DNA from: Lachnospiraceae bacterium
Lineage (GTDB): Bacteria > Bacillota > Clostridia > Lachnospirales > Lachnospiraceae
DNA length: 64,000 nucleotides
Direction: 5' to 3'
NCBI GenBank assembly: GCA_022792835.1
Contig: JAAWBT010000026.1
Span: 1 to 64,000 of the forward strand
A model generated the notes under the pieces. That model was not told where the DNA came from. It was given only the letters and a program-made list of their open reading frames with translations, and did no database searches. The translations under genes were made by a program, and so were the position numbers. This document shows positions 50,868 through 57,434 of the stretch, in pieces; the stretch's first letter is position 1; every line of letters begins with the position of its first letter.

Positions 50868-51664
50868 TTAAGATGGTGATAACGGATATTGACGGGACAC
50901 TGGTGAAAGACGGGACTGGGACGCTGCCTGCAGAGCTTACGGAGACCATCGGGGCGCTTATGGACCAGGGCATCCACTTTGTGGCGGCCAGCGGCCGCTC
51001 CAAGATCAGCACGGAGCGTCTGTTTGCCCCTCTTAAGGAGCGAATCTATTATGCCACCTGCAACGGAGCCTTGATGGGGCGCTATGGAGAGCTGCTTTTT
51101 GCGGAAAGTATGGACAGGAAGCTTTTGGACAGGCTCCTCTCAGATGCCAGGGCCATTCCGGATACGATCCCTTTTTTGACCGGAGCCGGGGTCATGTATG
51201 CGGATTCTGATGATGAGGATGTGATCCGCTGGCTGATTGAAGGGTATCAGGAAGATGTGACCAGAGTGGCGGACATGGGAGCCATGGAGGGAGATTTTGT
51301 AAAGCTGTGTGTCTACGACAAAAAACATAAATCCGGGGAGACCTTCCGCTCTTTTTGCGAGAAATGGAAAGGGGTGGTCTCCACCAGCACCGCGGGAGCC
51401 ATGTGGCTGGACATCTATAAGCTGGGAGTCAATAAGGGGACGGCGGCCAGATGGTATCAAAATTTTTTGGGGGTGCTGCCAGAGGAGACGCTGGCCCTGG
51501 GGGATCAGCAGAACGATGTGGAGATGCTTAGGGCTGCTTATCACAGTTATGCGGTGGGAAACGCCATTCCAGAGGCAAAGGAAGCGGCGCGCTATGTGAC
51601 TGATACCTGTGAAAACGGAGGAGCCCTGAAGGTGCTTCAGTCGCTGCTCAAAACGGAGGGGTAG
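50864..51664 (+). CDS. HAD-superfamily phosphatase, Cof type (second copy)
   Basis: A 266-residue HAD-IIB hydrolase: motif I VITDIDGTLVKDG near residue 6, motif II FVAASGRSK near 38, cap domain, motif III LGVNKGTAARWY near 187 and motif IV ALGDQQNDVEML near 207. It is coupled to maf. Substrate unknown; it is related to, but clearly divergent from, the HAD protein at 26922. Confidence 0.9.
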   Translation: MIKMVITDIDGTLVKDGTGTLPAELTETIGALMDQGIHFVAASGRSKISTERLFAPLKERIYYATCNGALMGRYGELLFAESMDRKLLDRLLSDARAIPDTIPFLTGAGVMYADSDDEDVIRWLIEGYQEDVTRVADMGAMEGDFVKLCVYDKKHKSGETFRSFCEKWKGVVSTSTAGAMWLDIYKLGVNKGTAARWYQNFLGVLPEETLALGDQQNDVEMLRAAYHSYAVGNAIPEAKEAARYVTDTCENGGALKVLQSLLKTEG

Positions 51665-51767
51665 CGAGGCTGTCGTTTCTGTGTTATGATAACAGAGTGG
51701 TGTTGGGGCAAAAGGTGTTTGACCCTGGTATCACACAGTACAATAAGGTCGATTCGGAGGGTGTGGC

Positions 51768-52820
51768 GTGAAAAAGACGATGGGAAAAAGGAGATATGCC
51801 CTGATAGTCGTGGCAATGGTTTTGTGTCTGGCAGTGTTTTTGGGCGGCTGTGGAAAGAAAGAGAAGAAACTGTCTTCTGAGAGTCTCAAAGAGGGAGAGC
51901 TTTTCCGGCTGAATGGTACAGTCTGTACCAAACCGGAGGCCCTGGTTTTTGTGCTGAGCCAGAAAAACCGGTATGAAGCTGGCTGCGGGGCCGGAATCTG
52001 GGATGTCAAAGTGGGAGAGCGCACATTTGAAGAATATATGAAGGAAAATCTTCAGGATTTTCTGGTCAAAATGAAGTGTATGGCGTTGATGGCAGAACAA
52101 TATGAGGTGGAGATCAGCGATGAGGATGACAAGCGGATTTCCCAGGCTGCTTCCGTTTATCTGGAAGGTCTGCCGGATCAGGTGAAAAAGGACACAGGGA
52201 TTGACAAAAAGACGACGGAATCGGTGTTTCGTGAGTATTATACGGCAAGTCTTTTGATGGAAAAGCTGACGGCAGATGTCTCCATGGAAATCAGTGAGGA
52301 TGAGGCGAGAGTGATTACTGTACAGCAGATTTATGTCAATACTGCAGGAATGGATGAGGCGGCAAAGGGGCAGAAGAGAGCAGAGCTTGAAGGACTTTTG
52401 GCCAGGGTGCAGGCCGGAGATGATTTCGCGGTCCTTGCAAAAGATAAAAATGAGTCAGATGTTTTTGAGAGAGAGCTTGCCAGAGGAGATGCAGAACAGG
52501 CATTTGAGGCCGCTGCTTTTGCTTTAAGTATGAATGAAGTGAGCCCGGTGGTGGAGACGTCTGACGGCTTGTACCTGATCCGGTGTGTCAATAATTATGA
52601 CGAAGCTAAAACGGCTCAGAATAAAGAAAATTTGGGAAAAAAGCATAAAGCGGACCGCTTTAATGAATATTACAGCGCCTTTGTGGAGCAGGTGACTGCC
52701 GTCAACAATGAAGGCGCGTGGGAGAGTCTGGATTATAAGGGAAGTTACGGACTGCAGGAAACGGATTTTTATTTGATATATAATCAGTATTTTCCTTCTT
52801 CTTTGACGGGAAACCCTTGA
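51768..52820 (+). CDS. PrsA-like peptidyl-prolyl isomerase lipoprotein
   Basis: Extracytoplasmic foldase of 350 residues anchored by a lipid: signal with hydrophobic core ALIVVAMVLCLAVF and lipobox LGGC (Cys near 29). A SurA/PrsA-type helical N-domain is followed by a parvulin domain (about 186-275: VQQIYVNTAG, DDFAVLAKDKNES, VSPVVETSDGLYLIRC) and a helical C-domain. The parvulin core looks shortened and several usual active-site residues are unclear, so isomerase activity is likely but unproven. GTG start at 51768 follows GGAGGG. Confidence 0.85.
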   Translation: MKKTMGKRRYALIVVAMVLCLAVFLGGCGKKEKKLSSESLKEGELFRLNGTVCTKPEALVFVLSQKNRYEAGCGAGIWDVKVGERTFEEYMKENLQDFLVKMKCMALMAEQYEVEISDEDDKRISQAASVYLEGLPDQVKKDTGIDKKTTESVFREYYTASLLMEKLTADVSMEISEDEARVITVQQIYVNTAGMDEAAKGQKRAELEGLLARVQAGDDFAVLAKDKNESDVFERELARGDAEQAFEAAAFALSMNEVSPVVETSDGLYLIRCVNNYDEAKTAQNKENLGKKHKADRFNEYYSAFVEQVTAVNNEGAWESLDYKGSYGLQETDFYLIYNQYFPSSLTGNP

Positions 52821-52836
52821 CACTGACCTTTGGGCA

Positions 52837-52866
52837 GGCCGCCGCACAGTTGTGCGGCGGCCCTTT
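52837..52866. terminator. Hairpin between the foldase gene and the Cys/Gly-rich gene
   Basis: GGCCGCCGCACA (52837-52848) and TGTGCGGCGGCC (52851-52862), a perfect 12-bp stem with a two-base formal loop. The following CCTTTG has few T. It lies between convergent genes. Confidence 0.6.
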
Positions 52867-52913
52867 GTTCATTCCCTATACGGGGAAAGTCCCTCTGGTG
52901 TTACGGGTACTGC

Positions 52914-53135
52914 TTAGCAGCTGCCGCAGAGGCAGGAGAGCAGAAGGATCCAGATCAGGCATCCGCATCCATCGCCGCCGCCAAAGCTACCGAGACCACA
53001 TCCGCATCCGTCACCGCCGCCGAAGCCGTTTCCACAGGCACACAGAATCAGTAACAGGAATAAAATGTTGTTTCCGCCGAAGCCGTTTCCGCAGCTGTTT
53101 GCACATCCACAGTTTGTTGCAGCCAAATCACTCAT
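52914..53135 (-). CDS. Small Cys/Gly-rich protein ('high-cysteine HCB' type), probable spore-related
   Basis: A 73-residue protein with 12 cysteines, many glycines and two short hydrophobic stretches (ILFLLLIL near 28 and LIWILLL near 61). Internal duplication is visible: CGNGFGG twice and GGGDGCGCG/GGGDGCGC twice. Similar proteins in Clostridia are labelled 'chorion class high-cysteine protein', a name taken from insect eggshell without functional basis. ATG 53135 has GGAGG seven bases upstream, so the gene is real despite its low complexity. A sigma-K-like promoter lies upstream, which suggests expression in the mother cell. Function unknown. Confidence 0.78.
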   Translation of the reverse strand: MSDLAATNCGCANSCGNGFGGNNILFLLLILCACGNGFGGGDGCGCGLGSFGGGDGCGCLIWILLLSCLCGSC

Positions 53136-53165
53136 GGGGTAATCCTCCAAAGTTTGTTTACAATA

Positions 53166-53193
53166 TAAGATATGTGGAGGGGCTTGCCTTTGT
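53166..53193 (-). promoter_or_regulatory. Candidate sigma-K/sigma-E promoter of the Cys/Gly-rich gene
   Basis: On the minus strand AC (53193-53192), 17 bases, then CATATCTTA (53174-53166), matching the sigma-K form AC-N(16-17)-CATAnnnTA. It lies about 30 bases before the start codon. No sigma-A-like pair fits as well. Confidence 0.5.
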
Positions 53194-53253
53194 TTCCTGA
53201 TTGGAAAGGAAAATCTTTTTGATTAATTTTTTTAAGTGGACGAAGAGTAATAC

Positions 53254-53282
53254 TTGAAAAAAGTAAGCCAAAGACGTATAAT
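53254..53282 (+). promoter_or_regulatory. Promoter of the lrp-DUF5662 operon
   Basis: TTGAAA (53254-53259), 17 bases, TATAAT (53277-53282), 32 bases before the start at 53314. The longer open frame starting at 53254 is therefore not the protein start. Confidence 0.75.
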
Positions 53283-53313
53283 AAGAGGGAATCAAACAGG
53301 GGGGAGCTACATC

Positions 53314-53802
53314 ATGATGGACCATATAGACAGACAGATCGTAAGCATTTTACAGAAAAATGCGAGGACACCCTTAAAAGTCATTGCAGAAAAGGCATAT
53401 CTTTCTTCTCCGGCAGTATCGGCCAGGATCGAGCGGCTGGAAAAAGCGGGGATCATCAAAGGGTATGCTGCGCAGGTGAATGTGGAGCAGCTTGGCTATC
53501 ACATTCTGGCATTTATCAATCTGGAAGTGCAACCCAGACAGAAGAATCAGTTTTATCCCTTTATCGAGTCCTGTCCCAATGTACTGGAGTGCAGCTGTGT
53601 TACGGGACAATTTTCCATGTTGATTAAGGTTGCTTTTAAAAGTACCATGGAGTTAGATCAGTTCATCGGGCGGCTGCAGGATTATGGAAGAACCAGCACC
53701 CAGATTGTGTTTTCCACTCCGGTCGGGCCGAGAGGAATCCGGGTTCTTGAGGAGGAGGAAGCGCATGGCGGTAAAGAAGCGCATGGAGGGAAAGAGGGAT
53801 GA
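53314..53802 (+). CDS. Lrp/AsnC family transcriptional regulator
   Basis: A 162-residue regulator with an N-terminal helix-turn-helix (IDRQIVSILQKNARTPLKVIAEKAYLSSPAVSARI, spanning about 5-39) and a C-terminal RAM domain that binds amino acids or other small ligands (about 65-145). The tail holds a perfect six-residue duplication, EAHGGK-EAHGGK, encoded by an 18-base tandem repeat. GGGGGAG precedes the adjacent ATG codons at 53314 and 53317. The gene overlaps the DUF5662 gene by 4 bases. Target genes are unknown. Confidence 0.92.
   Translation: MMDHIDRQIVSILQKNARTPLKVIAEKAYLSSPAVSARIERLEKAGIIKGYAAQVNVEQLGYHILAFINLEVQPRQKNQFYPFIESCPNVLECSCVTGQFSMLIKVAFKSTMELDQFIGRLQDYGRTSTQIVFSTPVGPRGIRVLEEEEAHGGKEAHGGKEG
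53758..53793 (+). repeat. 18-bp tandem repeat at the lrp 3' end
   Basis: Two copies of GAAGCGCATGG(C/A)GG(T/G)AAA at 53758-53775 and 53776-53793. It adds EAHGGK to the Lrp tail, and the second copy supplies GGAGGG, the Shine-Dalgarno sequence of the next gene. Confidence 0.8.
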
Positions 53803-54344
53803 AGGCCTGGGAGCATTTAAAAACCATCAATCACCACAAAAGCGAAGTTATGAAGAACTGCTTTCAGGTGGGCATGTATAAACAGGGGCTTTTGCACGAT
53901 TTATCCAAATACAGCCCAAGTGAATTTTTGGTGGGCTGCCGGTATTATCAGGGGAACCGGAGCCCCAATGCAGCGGAGCGGGAGGAAAAGGGATATTCGT
54001 CCGCCTGGCTTCACCACAAGGGACGGAATAAGCACCATTTTGAGTATTGGATTGATGTGGATATGGACAGAGGTTTTGAGGTGGCCGGGATGCAGATGCC
54101 GGTGAAATATGTTCTCGAAATGTTCATGGACCGGATCGCTGCCTCCAAGACTTATCAGAAAGAAAAGTATACAGATGTAAGTCCTTTGGAATACTATAAC
54201 CGGACGAGGGACGTGATGGTTATCCATCCAAAGACCAGGCGTCAGCTGGAAGTGCTTCTTAAGATGCTGGCAAAGCATGGAGAAGAAGAGACCTTCCAGT
54301 ATATCAGAGAGCATATCATAAAGAGACGTAGTGGAGCTATATAA
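53799..54344 (+). CDS. DUF5662 family protein
   Basis: Function unknown. The 181-residue protein matches DUF5662: NHHKSEVMKNCFQVGMYKQGLLHDLSKYSP (spanning about 11-40) with conserved HDLSKY near 33, then SAWLHHKGRNKHHFEYW near 68. The clustered His and Asp residues suggest an HD-like metal site and a hydrolase role, but this is inference. It is coupled to the Lrp gene (ATGA) with GGAGGG in the upstream repeat, so the regulator may control or respond to its substrate. Confidence 0.85.
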   Translation: MKAWEHLKTINHHKSEVMKNCFQVGMYKQGLLHDLSKYSPSEFLVGCRYYQGNRSPNAAEREEKGYSSAWLHHKGRNKHHFEYWIDVDMDRGFEVAGMQMPVKYVLEMFMDRIAASKTYQKEKYTDVSPLEYYNRTRDVMVIHPKTRRQLEVLLKMLAKHGEEETFQYIREHIIKRRSGAI

Positions 54345-54388
54345 ATAAGAATTGACAGCAATTTCCTGGCCTTTCACACCATTTTTGA

Positions 54389-54416
54389 TTGAAAGAGGAG
54401 TGGTTTTTGATAAAAT
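54389..54416 (+). promoter_or_regulatory. Promoter of the LytTR/GHKL operon
   Basis: TTGAAA (54389-54394), 16 bases, TAAAAT (54411-54416), 22 bases before the start at 54439. Confidence 0.5.
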
Positions 54417-54438
54417 GGAGGGTATAGGAGAGTCTGCC

Positions 54439-55143
54439 ATGATTAAAATTGCAATCTGCGACGATGAGACGGTCCTGTGTGAGAAACTGAAACAGACCGT
54501 CTCTTCTATATTAAAAAACTGGAACAGAGAGTTCGAGATTGTCTGCTGCAAAAACGCAGTGGGGTTTCTTTGCGGTCCTTTGGACTATGATTTATTATTT
54601 CTGGATATTAAACTGCCGGGGATCAACGGAATGAAGGCAGCTCAAGGGCTCCGGAAACAGGGGTATGGAGGGGAATTGATCTTTGTGACAGCTTTTTCAG
54701 AGTATATGCCGGAGGCTTTTGAGGTGGAGGCGGCAGATTATCTGAAAAAGCCTGTTGATCAGGAACGGCTGGAGCGGACCCTCAGGCGGGTGTTGGGACG
54801 GATTTCAGGCGCCAGGGAGGAAAGCTTCTGGATTCGGACTGCCAATTGGTATAAAAGAATTCTTTTTGATGAGATCTACTACTGCGAGGTCATCAATAGA
54901 AAAATTTTTGTGCACACAAAAGATGGTGTGATTGATTATTATGGGAAACTGAGGGAGGCAGAGCGTCAGGCCTCGCCTCATCTGGTTCGGTGCCACCGCA
55001 GCTATTTGGTAAATCTGACACATCTGAAAGAATATGCCGGAGGGGAAATCCTTCTGGGCAATGGGGAACGGATTCCTGTGTCGAAAAATTATCATCAGAC
55101 ATTTCTTCAGCAGATGCTTCGCTATCTGGACAGGGAGGGATAG
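54439..55143 (+). CDS. LytTR-family response regulator (AgrA/VirR-like)
   Basis: A 234-residue regulator. The receiver domain (1-120) has the acidic pair in ICDDE near 7, phospho-acceptor Asp in LLFLDIKLPG near 56, Thr/Ser in FVTAFSEY near 82 and Lys in YLKKPVD near 103. The C-terminal LytTR DNA-binding domain (about 135-232) contains RILFDEIYYCEVINRKIFVHT and LVRCHRSYLVNL. ATG 54439 has AGGAGAG upstream; the frame opens earlier at 54352. The kinase gene follows after 3 bases. Such pairs commonly respond to peptides and control bacteriocin, competence or wall functions. Confidence 0.92.
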   Translation: MIKIAICDDETVLCEKLKQTVSSILKNWNREFEIVCCKNAVGFLCGPLDYDLLFLDIKLPGINGMKAAQGLRKQGYGGELIFVTAFSEYMPEAFEVEAADYLKKPVDQERLERTLRRVLGRISGAREESFWIRTANWYKRILFDEIYYCEVINRKIFVHTKDGVIDYYGKLREAERQASPHLVRCHRSYLVNLTHLKEYAGGEILLGNGERIPVSKNYHQTFLQQMLRYLDREG

Positions 55144-55146
55144 GAA

Positions 55147-56556
55147 TTGGAATGGTTCAACGGAGGGACTTTCGGACTTGCTTATTTTTCCCAGTGGCAG
55201 ATCTTCCTGCCGAATATCCTGAATCTGGTGGTTATCCCCTTTCTGCTCTGCTATTTTTTTTGCCGTTTTGGAGGTATTTCTTTCCGCCTGCGGTATGGGA
55301 TAGGTTATTTTCTGATATCAGCAGGTCTTTCTTTTCTGGAGGCAGGAACAGGGCTTCCCGGAAGCCTGGGCCTGATTCTGGAGATTCTGGCCTTTGCTCT
55401 CTATGGAACCCTTTTTCTCAAAAATTCCTGGCAGGAGGCCTGGATCAATGCGCTTTTGCTGCGTTCTGTGTTTGGCATCATTGACTGTGTCCTCAAAATG
55501 GTGGATTACCGGCTTGTCCTCCCTCTCATGGTCCGTTTAGAGGCCTTTTTTCTTGCTTCGGATGCACTCAGAGAGCTTATCCGGATTCTGCTTGTTTTGG
55601 GAGCCCTGACATGGATTTTACAGCATTTTTTCCGGAGAATGCCAGGGATTTTGCGGGAGCAGATTCTGTTTTTGACAGTTCCTCTCTTTTTTATCGCGCT
55701 GGCAGAACGGGTGATACAGGGCTCCTTTTACGGAGATACCGTCACGGTGGATAAGATGGGAGGGGTTTTTCCTGCAGTGGAGGTAAACCATTGGGAAAAC
55801 CTGCTTCTGCAGCTTTTGGCCGGGGTCTGCCTGCCTGCGGTTCTCTTTCTTTACCAGAAGCTTGCCCAGGCACAGTCTGCGGAGAAAAAGCTGCTCTGCC
55901 TTTCCAGGCAGGAGACGGAGCAGAAGCAGTATGTGGAGGAAGCCATTTTGCGGGAGAAACAGACAAAAGCGTTTCGCCATGACCTCCAGAACCACTTGAC
56001 AGTGCTTCAGGAGTTTTTAAAGGGAGGACAGGTGGAGGAGGCCCGTAAATACCTGGATCAGCTTCAAGGGGCCGCCAGGGAGCTTTCTTGCCAGGTCCAG
56101 ACAGGAAATCCGGCGGTGGATGTGCTTCTGGGGAGTAAGAGTGCCGCTGCAAAGCAGAGAGGGATTCAGGTACAGTGTGAGCTTTTTATACCAAAAGAGA
56201 GCAGTGTGGGGGATATGAACTGGTGTATACTTCTCTCCAACGCTTTCGACAATGCAGTCAACGCCTGCGAAGAGATTCTGCCAGAAAAACGGTATCTGAT
56301 TCTGGCCGGAAAAAGAAAAGGGAATTTCTATCTGCTGACTTTGGAAAATTCCTGCAGAGAGGATTTGAGGGAGCCGCCGCCAGAAGGGATCGGCCTTTCC
56401 AATATCAGGACTATCGTAGAGTCCATGGACGGAACGGTGGAAAAGACGGTGTCTGAGGGGGTCTATAAGCTGAAACTGTTGTTTATCCTCCCGCAACAAA
56501 AGTCCTCCCTTTTGCATCAATCGTCTCATGGGAATCGAACCTCTGCCGATAAGTAA
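55147..56556 (+). CDS. GHKL sensor histidine kinase (AgrC-like)
   Basis: A 469-residue kinase with about six N-terminal membrane segments (15-235) and no obvious extracellular domain, as in AgrC-type peptide receptors. The dimerisation His lies in KAFRHDLQNHLTVLQEF near 278, the N-box is LLSNAFDNAVNACEE near 362 and the G-box is EGIGLSNIRTIVESMDG near 417. Start is TTG at 55147 following GGGAGGGATAGGAA. No AgrB protease or precursor peptide gene was found beside it, so the signal is unknown. The last 25 residues are low in homology. Confidence 0.9.
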   Translation: MEWFNGGTFGLAYFSQWQIFLPNILNLVVIPFLLCYFFCRFGGISFRLRYGIGYFLISAGLSFLEAGTGLPGSLGLILEILAFALYGTLFLKNSWQEAWINALLLRSVFGIIDCVLKMVDYRLVLPLMVRLEAFFLASDALRELIRILLVLGALTWILQHFFRRMPGILREQILFLTVPLFFIALAERVIQGSFYGDTVTVDKMGGVFPAVEVNHWENLLLQLLAGVCLPAVLFLYQKLAQAQSAEKKLLCLSRQETEQKQYVEEAILREKQTKAFRHDLQNHLTVLQEFLKGGQVEEARKYLDQLQGAARELSCQVQTGNPAVDVLLGSKSAAAKQRGIQVQCELFIPKESSVGDMNWCILLSNAFDNAVNACEEILPEKRYLILAGKRKGNFYLLTLENSCREDLREPPPEGIGLSNIRTIVESMDGTVEKTVSEGVYKLKLLFILPQQKSSLLHQSSHGNRTSADK

Positions 56557-56586
56557 GGTATAAAAGACAAAGGAGGCGTTTGGAAT

Positions 56587-56898
56587 ATGAACATCAGTCC
56601 GGTTGGAAATTTAGCGGCAGCTCCTTTCGCGGCGGGCGGAGGGAATGAGGCGAAGATCAAGGAGCTGGAAAAGAAGCTTGCGCATCTCACAGAAGAAAAA
56701 AAGAAAGCCCAGGAAAATCATGATGTCGAGAAGGCCCAGAAACTTGAGCAGGAGATTCAGAAAGTGAAACAGGAGCTTGAAGAGCTTAAGCGGAAAGCCA
56801 AGAAAGAAGAGGAAGGCAGGAAGGACGGCCAGTCTGTTCAGAAGGAACAGGTGCCGCCAGACGGAATCACCGGGCAGTATATTGATGCGTGGGCATAA
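56587..56898 (+). CDS. FlxA-like coiled-coil protein
   Basis: A 103-residue protein with a Gly/Ala-rich N-terminus, then a continuous charged coiled coil (about 22-80, AKIKELEKKLAHLTEEKKKA and following heptads), then a short tail. It resembles FlxA-like proteins, which in E. coli are in the flagellar sigma regulon, although the match rests mostly on coiled-coil character. AAAGGAGG lies nine bases upstream. It starts 30 bases after the GHKL gene and probably belongs to that operon. Role unknown. Confidence 0.75.
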   Translation: MNISPVGNLAAAPFAAGGGNEAKIKELEKKLAHLTEEKKKAQENHDVEKAQKLEQEIQKVKQELEELKRKAKKEEEGRKDGQSVQKEQVPPDGITGQYIDAWA

Positions 56899-56925
56899 GA
56901 GAAACAGGTGCTTCGATTCTCTTTT
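56897..56925 (+). terminator. Weak terminator after the FlxA-like gene
   Basis: AAGAGAA (56897-56903) pairs with TTCTCTT (56917-56923), followed by TT. The stem starts at the stop codon. Confidence 0.5.
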
Positions 56926-56954
56926 CCGTTTGTTGAAATATTTTTAAATAATAA

Positions 56955-56983
56955 TTTACAAAATATTTATGCTGTGCTATAAT
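56955..56983 (+). promoter_or_regulatory. Promoter of the B12-riboswitch operon
   Basis: TTTACA (56955-56960), 17 bases, TATAAT (56978-56983), placing the start about 20 bases before the riboswitch. AAATATTT occurs twice around it (56936 and 56961), a 25-base direct spacing. Confidence 0.75.
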
Positions 56984-57007
56984 GAGATAGTTAATATTAT
57001 AACGAAA

Positions 57008-57217
57008 TGCAAAAAAGTTTTGATTCTGGAAATATGGGTTCTGGCAAAGGTTTAATAGCTGGAGCGTTTTCCAGAGGAGAATGAAAAGGGAATGCAGTGT
57101 GAATCTGCAGCAGCCCTCGCTACTGTATAGGGGACAGACTATTCGAGCCATTGGCGGCTTGCCGCCGAGAAGGGAATAGGAAGGATGAATCTAAGCCAGG
57201 AGACCTGCTTTTTTGCA
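57008..57217 (+). promoter_or_regulatory. Cobalamin (B12) riboswitch
   Basis: The class features are in order: AAAAGGGAATGCAG, then CAGCCCTCGCTACTGTATAG (core of the aptamer), an internal hairpin GGCGGCTTGCCGCC, and the invariant B12 box AGCCAGGAGACCTGC (57194-57208). A closing helix joins TGCAAAAAAG (57008-57017) to CTTTTTTGCA (57208-57217), a perfect 10-bp pairing. An intrinsic terminator follows at 57278. Expected behaviour: adenosyl- or methylcobalamin lowers expression of the transporter downstream. Confidence 0.95.
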
Positions 57218-57277
57218 AAATATGTATTATTTTCGATGGGAAAATACGTGCATTTGTTGAACTGGGAGTGGTTTCGG

Positions 57278-57313
57278 GAGCGTTATTTTCTGTGTGAAGA
57301 TAACGCTCTTTTT
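57278..57313 (+). terminator. Expression-platform terminator of the B12 riboswitch
   Basis: GAGCGTTATTTTC (57278-57290), loop TGTGT, GAAGATAACGCTC (57296-57308), one G-U pair, then TTTTT. A further 120-base leader separates it from the first gene. Confidence 0.88.
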
Positions 57314-57434
57314 GTTGTTTCACAGGAAATTTCATCTCCTATATGGCAAAGGTCATCGGGGGGAAACGCTGTCTTTCCTGCCTCCGCTATGACGTAAAAA
57401 CTGCACGGCCATCAGAAGGAAGAGGAGGATGAAT

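Noticed and set aside
52817-53200. A 127-residue plus-strand frame opposite the Cys/Gly-rich gene
   Set aside because: Arg/His-rich product with no RBS; the minus-strand gene has a good RBS, promoter and recognisable composition.
57185-57397. A 70-residue plus-strand frame between the B12 riboswitch and the binding-protein gene
   Set aside because: It begins inside the aptamer's B12 box region and runs through the terminator hairpin; it is an accidental frame.
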